Positions 37,301 through 49,300 of a stretch of 64,000 bases of DNA are shown piece after piece (position 1 is the first letter of the stretch; each line of letters begins with the position of its first letter). The notes below the pieces were generated by a model. That model saw only the letters and a list, made by a program, of their open reading frames with translations. It searched no databases and had not been told where the DNA came from. Source of the DNA: MFZZ01 sp964582715 (GTDB lineage Bacteria > Patescibacteriota > Microgenomatia > UBA1406 > GWC2-37-13); assembly GCA_964582715.1 (NCBI GenBank), contig CAZOSM010000003.1, positions 124,001 through 188,000 of the forward strand. The letters run 5' to 3'. Position numbers and translations under genes: made by a program.

Positions 37301-40300
37301 GAAACGGCGCAATAGGTATTGGCATGACCAACCCAACATACAAACTTGATGTAAATGGAGGACTCAGAGTTGGCGGAACAGCCGTATTTAATACAGTTCC
37401 TTCTACAACAGATAACGATGTTGTCTTAACAGTCAATGGTGGTGTATTAAGTGAGATTGATTCTTCAAACTGGGATAAGAATGAAACAGATGATTTAACC
37501 ATTGCAACTAACTTTGGTGGAGATGTTACCGGCACATATAACAATCTTCAGCTTGGTACAGGAGTTGTTGGGGCAACTGAGCTTGCTTCCTCTGGAGTCA
37601 CTGCCGGAACATATGGGGCTGGAGTTGGAAATACAACCGGTTTCTATCCAATTATTACAGTAGATGAAGATGGAAGAATCACCTCAGCAAGTACTTCTGT
37701 ATTCGCTTATGAAAACCCACTTGCATTTAATAATGGATTAACTCGAACAAGTAACTCCGTAACACTTGGTGGTCTTATTAACACAAATACCCGATTCTAT
37801 GATCTTTCTAATGAATATCTGTTCTTTGATACTACAGACGGGAATATTGGTATTGGAGATACCAACCCAGACTTTAAGCTTGATGTCAATGGAGTTATTC
37901 AGGCAGCATCTGGATTTAGAACAAATGGAGAAACTGTCACAGACTTTACCGGAACCGGTCTCACTCTTTCGGGTGGAGTATTAACACTCGATCTGGGTAC
38001 AACCCAGATGGGTACAGGATCTAGTGCATCATTCTCCGGACTTGAGTTTGTTGGAAACAGACTGGCTCTTCTTCAAGGTTGTGCAGGCGGTGAGCTTCTG
38101 ATGTGGAATGATGGAACCTCACAATGGGAGTGTACTGCACCAGGATCTGGAACAGGTGGCATTGGAGATATCACCTCAGTAACAGCAGGTGATGGCCTGG
38201 CAGGTGGTGGGTCTTCTGGTGATGTAACTCTTGATATTAACTTAGCAACTGCAAATGGAACTGGTATTACTGCTTCATATTCTGGTTTGGAAGTAGATGG
38301 TAATGGTCTTAGAATGCTCACTGGATGTGCCACAGGACAGGTTCTTTCTTGGAATGGTTCTGCATGGGAGTGTACAACAGTTGGAGGAACAGGTGGCATT
38401 GGAGATATCACCACAGTAGGTAATATCACAAATGGAGACGCTTTCACGAGTGGCACACCAGGAAGCAACTTATTTATAGCAAACTCTGGATGGATTGGTT
38501 TAGGAAGCAATGCAGGACGTATTGTGTGGTCTGATGACACAACAGATGAGATTTCAATCCTTTCCGCAAATGTAGGAATTGGAAAGACCAATCCAGGATA
38601 TACGCTTGATGTTGGCGGATCACTTAACACAACAAACTTGTTCCTCTCAGGAGCACTGGTTACAGCCAATGCATCAAATATTAACTTGTTAACAGGAGTA
38701 ACCAATCCACTTCTTACAACAGCAACAACCTTTAGTGGAGATGTAACGGGAACATACAACAACTTACAGATTGGTGCAACAACCATTGGAGCAACAGAAC
38801 TTGCAAGCTCAGGTGTCACAGCCGGGACATATGGAGCTGGAGTAGGTGGCACAACAGGCTTCTATCCAATTCTTACCATAGATGAAGATGGAAGAATCAC
38901 ATCAGCAAGTACCGCAGTATTCAATTTCGAAAATCCACTTTCATTTACAACTGCATTATCCAGATCAGGAAACAATATTAGTGTAAATCTTGGAAATGGT
39001 ATTACGACAAGTGGTAGTAACGAACTCACACTAAACTTAGCTGTTGGTGGAACCACAAGCACCAATTCATCAGTATCTGGTTTGGAAGTAACTTCAGCGG
39101 GCTTAAGACTATTGGGTGGTTGTAATACGAGTGAAGTCTTGGCCTGGAATGGCAGTGAATGGGAATGTAGTAACACAGTTGATCTTGGAGGAGTAAATGG
39201 AGTTGGTCAGGCAAACTATATTCCAGTCTGGTCCGATGATGACTCACTTGGTACATCTGTTATTTATCAAAACAGTGGACTTATTGGTATTAACACAACA
39301 GCACCAGGATACCACTTAGATGTTGGAGGATCACTTAACACAACAAACTTGTTCCTTGCAGGAGCACTTGTCTCCTCAAGTGCAAGTGAATTGAATATTC
39401 TCGATGGAGCAACAATAACTGCAACTAACTTAAATCAGTTAACAGGAGTAACTAACCCAGTTCTACACACAGGAACCACATTTAGTGGAGATGTAACAGG
39501 ACTATACAATAACTTACAGCTTGGTACAGGGGTAGTAGGAAGTACAGAACTGGCAAGTAGTGGAGTATCTGCTGGTACATACGGATCAGTGGGAGGAACA
39601 GCAGCATACTTCCCAGTCTTAACCATTGATGAAGATGGACGTATTACTTCTGCAAACACCGCAGTCTTTGCACTTAACTTTGAAGATCCACTTACATTCT
39701 CAAATGGACTCACCAGAACTGGAGATACCGTTGAACTTGGTGGTGCACTGACAGAAGATACCAGAATTAATATTGGAAATACAGAAGTTATATTCTTTGA
39801 TTATGAAACCGGAAGAGTTGGTGTGGGGACAACCAGTCCATCACAAGTGTTACAGGTTAATAATGGTACATCAGCATTTGTAGTAACATCTGGTGGGAGT
39901 GTCGGAATCGGAACCACAAGTCCAGACCAGTTACTACATGTTAATGGAAACGCAAGAATTGGAGGTAATACTGGTGGAGACTATGTAGATATCACCAGTA
40001 GTGCTCAATCTTTGGCTTTTACACAGTCCAATGCAGGTAGTGGTGGTCATAGTTTTGCTTTTGTAATGCCTGGTTGGAGCAATGACTATTTTACCTTCGT
40101 AAATGGTGGTAATCATCTAATGAGAATTACTGGAACAGGCAGTGTCGGAATCGGAACAACCTCCCCAACAGCAAACATGAAGTTAGATGTTGCAGGCAAC
40201 ATTCGAGCGGGGACAGATGTATATATTGGGAATGTAGCAGTAGGGAGTACAGGAGGAGCAGGACTTGTAGGCTTCAACAACAATAATGTTTCAAACTCAA

Positions 40301-43300
40301 CTGCAACAACAGTACAGCGAGCACTGGTAGATTTTGATTTAGCAATTGGGAACAGAACTTACACAAATGATTATGTCGTTTCAGATAGCCAGACAGTAAC
40401 AGCAAGTATCAATGCAATAGATTCTGCATTTGGAAACAGAAACTACACAGATTCACTAGTCCTTACAGATTCTCAGACAGTGACTGCATCTCTTGATGCA
40501 CTAAACGTAGCGGTGGGTAACAGAAACTATACTGATTCTCTTATCCTTACCGATTCTCAAACACTCACTGCCTCTCTTGAAGCTTTGAATGTTGCAATTG
40601 GAAACTTAGACTTTACCGATTCACTGCTCTTAACCGATGATAGTTCTATAACAACTGCACTTAATACATTGAATGTAGGTATTGGCGGTACAGCATACAC
40701 ATCAACAAACTTTGTAACAGCAGGAGAAACTATCAATGCAGCAATTAGTGCACTAGACTCAGCACTGGCAACAGCAGGTGGAGATGCAATAACAGCTGTC
40801 GGTAACATCACAACAGGTGATGCGTTCACCGCGTTAGTTCCAGGAAGTAACTTATTCATAGCAAACTCTGGATGGATCGGACTTGGCTCAAATGCAGGAC
40901 GCATCGTGTGGTCTGATGACACAGTAGATGAGATATCATTCTTAAGTAGTAACGTAGGAATTGGAAAGACCAATCCAGGATACACCTTAGATGTTGGCGG
41001 ATCACTTAACACAACAAACTTGTTCCTTTCAGGAGCATTGGTTACAGCAGATGCATCAAACTTGAATTTACTTACCGGAATTACTGATCCTCTCTTAACT
41101 CAAGCAACAAATTTTGGAGGAGATGTAACAGGCACATACAACAACTTACAGATTGGTGCAACCACAATCGGATCAACAGAACTTGCAAGCTCAGGTGTCA
41201 CAGCCGGGACATATGGAGCAGGAGTGGGTGGCACAACAGGCTTCTATCCAATTCTTACCATAGATGAAGATGGACGTATTACGAGTGCAAGTACAGCGGT
41301 ATTTAACTTTGAGAATCCACTTTCATTTGGAACAGCTCTTTCAAGATCTGGAAACACAGTGAATACAAATGTAGGAAACGGTATTACTACAAACGGCAGT
41401 AATCAACTTACAGTTAACCTCGCAACCGGTGGGACAACCACCACAACCAGCTCAGTTTCTGGATTTGAGCTGACAGCAGGTGGTTTGAGACTGCTCGGAG
41501 GTTGTGCTGAGAACGAAATTCTTTCATGGGACGGGGACAGTTGGGATTGTAGTACAGTTTCTGGAATCGGAGGTCTCAATGGCGGTGGAACTGCAAACTA
41601 TATTCCAATCTGGAGTGATGAAAACACACTTACTTCTTCAACCATTTATATGAACGGTTCAAACATTGGTATTGGAAGAACCGATGCTTCGTATGCACTT
41701 GATGTCGCAGGAGGTTTACGAGTTGGCGGAACAGCCGTATTTAACACCGTACCAACAATCAGTAATAATGATATTGTTCTGACAATCAACAACGGAGTAT
41801 TGAGCCAGATTGATTCTTCAAACTGGGATGTAAATGAAACAGATGATTTAACCATTGCAACTAACTTTAGTGGAGATGTAACTGGAACCTACAATAATTT
41901 ACAGCTTGGAACAAGTGTTGTGGGAGCAACAGAGCTTGCGTCATCAGGCGTAACAGCAGGAACATACGGCGCTGGAGTTGGAAATACAACTGGTTTCTAC
42001 CCAATTATTACAGTAGATGAAGATGGAAGAATCACCTCAGCAAGTACTTCTGTATTCGCTTATGAAAACCCATTAACATTCACAACCGGACTTACCAGAG
42101 CAACAAATAGTATCAGTATTAATCTTGGAAATGGAATCACTACAAACGGTAGTAACGAACTTACATTGAATTTAGCAGTCGGAGGAACAACCACAACATC
42201 AAGCTCAGTTTCTGGTCTTGAACTCACCTCAGCCGGTCTCAGATTACTTGGTGGATGTAGTACGAGTGAAGTGCTTGCCTGGAATGGTTCAGAATGGGCC
42301 TGTACTTCTGTTTCTGGGATAGGAGCACTTGATGGAGGCGGTACCGCAAACTATATACCAATGTGGAGTGGTGATAGTTCATTAACTTCATCCATCATTT
42401 ATCAGTCAGGAAGTAGTGTTGGAATTGGAACAACTGATCCAGGATATACCTTAGATATTGGAGGTACTTTGAATACAACAAATCTCTATCTGGCAGGAGC
42501 AGAGGTTACAGCTACAGCAAGTGAGATTAATATTCTAGATGGAGCAACGATTACAGTAAATAATCTCAACCAGCTTGCAGGTGTAACCAATCCAGTACTT
42601 CATACTGGAATAACCTTTGATGGAGACGTAACAGGTTTTTATAACAACCTACAGCTTGGAACAAGTGTTGTGGGAGCAACTGAGCTTGCTTCAACTGGTG
42701 TAAATGCCGGCACTTATGGAACAGTTGGAGGAACAGCAGCATACTTCCCAATTCTTACCATAGATGAAGATGGACGTATCACTTCTGCAAATACAGCAGT
42801 ATTTAATCTGCCTCCTTCAGAAAATCCACTTACATTTGGAAGTGGATTAACACGAACAACAAATAATATTGCATTGGGCGGATCACTTACTGCAGATACA
42901 CGATTCTTTACAACTGGAACAGAGGTATTCTACATGGGTACAAATGGACAGATTGGAATCGGAACAACTTCCCCAACAGCAAATATGAGACTTGATGTTG
43001 CGGGCAACATCAGAACTTCTGGAGATGTATATATCGGTACAGTCGGTATTGGAACAACAGCAGGTGCTGGAGCAGTTGGCTTTAACAATGCAGGCTTAAC
43101 ATATGCAACATCTTCCACTGTACAGGGTGCAATTGCGAACCTGGATACCCGACTTGGTATTCATAATGCCGCAATTGGGTCAACAGCTTACGGTTCAACT
43201 GTGTATGTAACTTCTGGTTCACCTCTTGGTACAGCTGTTGGGACACTTGACGCAGCGCTCAACAGCTTAGCAGTTGGAAACAGTGGTGTATGGAGAGACA

Positions 43301-46300
43301 GTAATGGATCAACAGCAGGTGGCACAGTATATGTCGGAGATTCAACAGCGGATGTTGCAATTGGTGGCACTGGAAGCACATCAGCATTCTTCTTCGATGT
43401 AGATGGAGGATTTACCGCAAACAGGAATGGAACAGCAGTGTTTGACTTAGACACGACACTTTCTACAGGGACAGACCTCTTTAGTCTTAACTTACCAGTA
43501 GGAGGGACAGGAGTAAGTAATATCTTTGCAATTTATGACAATGGATCACCAGTCTTTAAGGTAAGTCAGAATCAGATAGAGAGTGCAGTACCACATACCT
43601 TTACAGCAGCAGGAGATGTAAGTATTGCATATGACTTACTCTTTGCCAATGAAACCTCTTCCAATATAAAATCCAATGGACCGCTCACCATAGAATCTGG
43701 AGAAGTATTTGAAAATAATGACCTCACCTTACGTACATTTGGTACAGGAGATATTGTTGCAGAACTTGGAGATAGTGGTTCACTTCGCCTGGCAGGTACA
43801 GATACCTCAATAGTCTTTGATACAAACTCCACGACAGATACTGACTACTGGATGGGTGTGGTAGATGACGGAGGTAATGATGATGACGACATCTTTGCAT
43901 TTGGTGACGGTAATACACCAGGGTCAAACATATTTATGGCGCTTACAACCGGTGGCAGACTGGGAATTGGAACAACTGCACCAGCTTATACCTTAGATGT
44001 AGCAGGAAATATTCATGCAGGCACTGAATTATATATTGGTGGAGTTGGACTAGGTGCAACTGCTAATGGTGCTTCTGGTTCCGAGCTCGTAGGCGTATAC
44101 ATTGGCGGATTTAGTAACTTTACCCCAACAGCAGGTGACTTGCAAAGTGTACTTGAGTCTATCGATACTGCACTTTCCAGTGCTGGATCAGGAGATATAA
44201 CAGCAGTAGGTAATATTGAAAGTGGAGGAGCTTTCACACTTAGTGCACCAGGAAGTAACTTATTTATTGCAGATAGTGGATGGATTGGAATCGGCGGAAC
44301 TGGCGGAAGAATCCATTGGAGTAACGATACAACAGATGAGATCAGTTTCTTGAATGCAAATGTTGGTATTGGGACCACTAATCCATCAGTAGCACTTGAT
44401 ATTGTAGGCGATATCAGATTGAACGGATCAATTGAATTTACTGATCCGGTTTCAAGCTTACTTTTTAGTAACAATCAGACACTTGGTAATTATGCGATAG
44501 GAGATACTACACAGTTAGATATAAATGATCAGGTAACATTCCTTGGTACACATACTACAGTTCCATCTGATTTTATATTCGGATCTTATGATGGTCACGG
44601 TGGATCATTTGCGGGAATGAGAAGAGTTGGACCTTATGCGTTGGAACTCGGTATGGTATTTGGAGGATGGACGGGATCGAGTGATATGTTTGATGTTGGA
44701 AGCGGAATGCGAATATACGATGGCTATATACAGTTCTATACAAACTATGATGGAGTTACCGCCAGATTAGACGGTGGAGATGGCTTGTACTTGTATGGAA
44801 GCAGTGGAGGACCTGCCGAAGTGCGACTCAGTAATGATGGTGAAGATTCATTTATCAACAGTAATTTAGCCGTTGGGACATCAGGTTCAGTAACTTCTGG
44901 AATGGCACTTGATGTTGCAGGTAACATACGAGCAGGAACAGATGTATATGTTGGAAGTGTAGCACTGGGTAGTACAGCAGGTGCCACAAAGATTGGCTTT
45001 AATCCATCTGGACTTTCCTTTATTGGAACAGGCAATACCACTGTCCAGAGTGCACTTACTGCTGTTGGTTCTTATCTTAATATCGCAGTTGGCTCCACAG
45101 ACTTTAATTCCAATGTATATGTCACTGACGGTCCTCTTGGAACAGCAATTGGGACACTTGATAGTTCACTAAACAGTCTTGCCATTGGAGCAAGCGGAGT
45201 CTGGAGAGATTCAAATACAAGTACAGCAGGAGGCATTGTGTATCTTGGAGATACGACATCAGATTTGGCACTGGGAGGCATAAACTCAACCGCACCATTC
45301 TTCTTTGATATGGATGGAGGATTTACCGCAAACAGGAATGGAACAGCAGTGTTTGATTTAGACACGACACTTTCTACAGGAACAGATCTGTTCTCACTGA
45401 ACTTACCAGTTGGAGGAACAGGAGTAAGTAATATCTTTGCAATTTATGACAATGGATCACCAGTCTTTAAAGTAAGTCAGAATCAGATTGAATCTGCAGT
45501 ACCACACACCTTTACAGCAGCAGGAGATGTATCAATGGCTTATGACTTACTTTTCTCCAATGAAACTTCAGCAAATATCAAGTTCGATGGACCGGGAACC
45601 ATTAGTACCGTGCATCCTTCTGCAAATAATAATCTTACGCTTTCTGCAGCAAATGCTGGAGTTGTGTATGTAGATGACAGTGCAACTATAGCTGGAAATC
45701 TACTTATTGGTTCCACTTATGCAGGTCTTGGTGTTACGGCACCAGTAAATGGTCTTTTGGTGGAAGGAAACTTTGGGCTTGGTACCACAGCTCCTGTATA
45801 CAAGCTTGATGTTAATGGAGATGTACGAGTTAACTCAACTTCAGATTTCTATGTTGGAAATGTAGGATTGAATGATACAGGATCTGGTGTGAACTCAGGA
45901 GCAAGACTTGTAGGCGTATATACCGGCGGATTTATAAATATTGCTACTACCTCTCCAGGATCAGACCTTCAGAGTGTACTTGATGCAATAGATTCCGTAC
46001 TAGGAACTTTTGGTTCAGGATCAGGAGATATAACTGCAGTTGGTAATATCGTGACAGGTGATGCATTCACCAGTGGCGCACCCGGAAGCAACCTCTTTAT
46101 TGCAGACACCGGCTGGATTGGTCTTGGTGCAAATGCCGGAAGAATTCAATGGGATGATGAAACAGTAGACACGATCTCATTCCTCAATGCAAATGTAGGT
46201 GTTGGTACTTCTACCATCACCTCTGGAATGGCACTTGATGTAGCAGGAAACATACGAGCAGGAACAGATGTATATGTTGGAAGTATTGCCCTGGGTGGAA

Positions 46301-49300
46301 CAGCAGGTGCCACAAAGATTGGCTTTAATCCTGCTGGCCTTAGTTATGTCGGTGTGGGAAATACTACAGTTCAGACCGCAATCACAGCTCTGGATGCACA
46401 GCTCGGAGTGCATAATGTGGCCATTGGTTCAACCGACTTCAGTAGTAATGTATATGTCACAGATGGAGCAATTGGTACAGCAATCGGGACACTTGACGCA
46501 TCACTCAATAGTGTAGCAATTGGAGCCTCTGGCGTATGGAGAGATAGTAATACAAGTACAGCAGGAGGCATTGTGTATCTTGGAGATACGACATCAGATT
46601 TGGCACTGGGAGGCATAAACTCAACCGCACCATTCTTCTTTGATATGGATGGAGGATTTACCGCAAACAGGAATGGAACAGCAGTGTTTGATTTAGACAC
46701 GACACTTTCTACAGGAACAGATCTGTTCTCACTGAACTTACCAGTTGGAGGAACAGGAGTAAGTAATATCTTTGCAATTTATGACAATGGATCACCAGTC
46801 TTTAAAGTAAGTCAGAATCAGATTGAATCTGCAGTACCACACACCTTTACAGCAGCAGGAGATGTATCAATGGCTTATGACTTAAACTTTACTAATACAA
46901 CAGCCGCAAATATCAATTTCTCAGGCGCAGCAACTATCAGAACAGAAAGTCCATCTGAAGATCTGGATCTTACCTTAACAGCAGCAAACGACGGTGTTGT
47001 CTTTATTGATGATAGTGCACTCATTTCAGCAGGCTCAATCATTGGCGGTACATATGCTGGTGCAGGTATTACGGCACCTGTTAATGGCCTTTTGGTAGAA
47101 GGATTAGTTGGAATTGGAACCAGTACACCCGCATTTGCATTAGATGTAAATGGCGTTATTCAGGCAACAAGTGGCTTCCGTACAAATGGTGAGACCATAA
47201 CAGACTTTACAGGCACTGGACTCACTTTATCTGGTGGAGCACTTATGGTAGATATTCTTTCTGCAGCAGATGGTACCGGTTCTACCGCTTCATTCTCAGG
47301 TTTTGAATTTAGTGGTAATCAATTAGGCTTGCTCCAAGGATGTAGTGACGGCCAGGTACTCTCCTGGGTAGATGCAACTAACTCCTGGACCTGTACTGCA
47401 ATAACAGGACTTATCACAGAAGAAGGAGATATCACGGCGGTCGGAAACATCGGAAGTGGAGAAGCATTCACAAGTGGCGCACCAGGAAGTAACTTATTTA
47501 TTGCAGATACCGGATGGGTAGGACTTGGTGCAAATGCCGGAAGAATTCAATGGGATAACGAAACAGTAGATACGATCTCATTCCTTAATGCAAATGTAGG
47601 TGTTGGTACTTCAACCATCACCTCTGGAATGGCACTTGATGTTGCAGGAAACATAAGAGCAGGAACTGAGTTCTATAAAGGTTCCATTGCACTTGGCGGT
47701 ACAGCTGGTGCAGGTGTACTTGGTGTAAACAGTAATACTATTACATACTCAGATAGCGCTACAATTCAGGGAGTATTAGAAGACCTTGATAATGCAATTG
47801 AAAACTTCGGTACTGGTAGCTCTGGTGTCTGGCTTGCCACTTCTAACTATTCATATCTTAATTCTGGAGTCGCAAGCTATATCGGTAATAATACTGTCGG
47901 TGGTGCAAATAAAATTGATGGAGTATATCTGGATGATAATGCATTCCTCTCATTTGGTGTAGATAATGATTTCCGTATGCTCTTTAATGGAACAGGATTT
48001 ATATTAGGCGATACTTCAAACACCTTCCTTAATATTACAGATGCTGGAACAGCGGGTAATTTTAACTTTAATAATAATCAGATGTACTTAAGTGGAGATG
48101 GACACCTCATGATCGGTGGTACATCAGCAAGTGCACCATTCTCGTTTAACCCTTCATTAGGACTTGATCTTAATATTGGGTCAACCGCAGCGTTGAGTCT
48201 TGGTAATGGCGTTGCTGATATCTTCACCTTTAACACAAACCTCAACTCAGGTCTTGATCTCTTTAAGATCAACTTACCAAGTGGTACAGAGAATATTGGT
48301 AATATTTTTGCAATCTACGACAATGAAAGTCCAATATTTACAGTTTCACAAACCGGTATAGAGAGTGCTGTACCACATACTTTTAGTGCAGCAGGAGATG
48401 TAAGTATTGCATACGATCTTGCACTCACCAACCAGACCGCTTCACTTATTGAATCATATGGACCACTTACCATTGCAAGTGGAGAAGTGTTTGAAAGTCT
48501 TGACCTTACATTACAGACATACAACGGAGGAGATGTAGTTGTCAACCCAGGAACTAGTGGAAACTTACTGGTTGGTGGTGGAGCCATAATTGGAGGTACA
48601 TATTCAGGACTCGGTATTACATCACCTGTGAATGGATTGCTTGTTGAAGGTAAAGTAGGAATCGGAGTCAGTAGTGTACCTGGTACTAATACGGTCCAGA
48701 TCGGTAAATTAGGACTGGTGAGTAATTTCCCGGCCATCCATTTTAATGTATATAATGATGGTTCCACCTATAAGAAACTTGATCTAGATGATCCTGCCTT
48801 TAATATAACCTTAAACGAAACTATAGATAGTCTAGTTTTTGGTTATCGAAATGCTGGAACTACAGAATGGTTCTCTATGGGTACAGCCATGGCCATTAGT
48901 GGAGAGAATGGGAATATAGGTATAGGTAGGACAGCATCCTCTGATTACCGTCTTGACATACATAGTAACGATACGACAGGACTTCTTGAACTTACTGGAG
49001 ATTCCATAACAAGCGGAACAGGCATCTCTATCAGTCTTGATGGCTTAACAACCGGAATGGGCTTTGATCTCAGTTCAACTTCCACAGGTCTTACCTCAGG
49101 AGGTCTCATGCACTTAGAATGGAATCCAGGAGGTGGTACCGAGATCTATGCAACAAGTGACCTCTTTAGTATTGATATTGGCCAATATGGAAATGTAGAT
49201 AACTTGTTTGCAATCTATGATAACGGCAATGATGTATTCAAAGTAAGTCAATCTCAGATTGAATCTGCTGTTCCACACAGCTTCACAGCAGCAGGAGATG

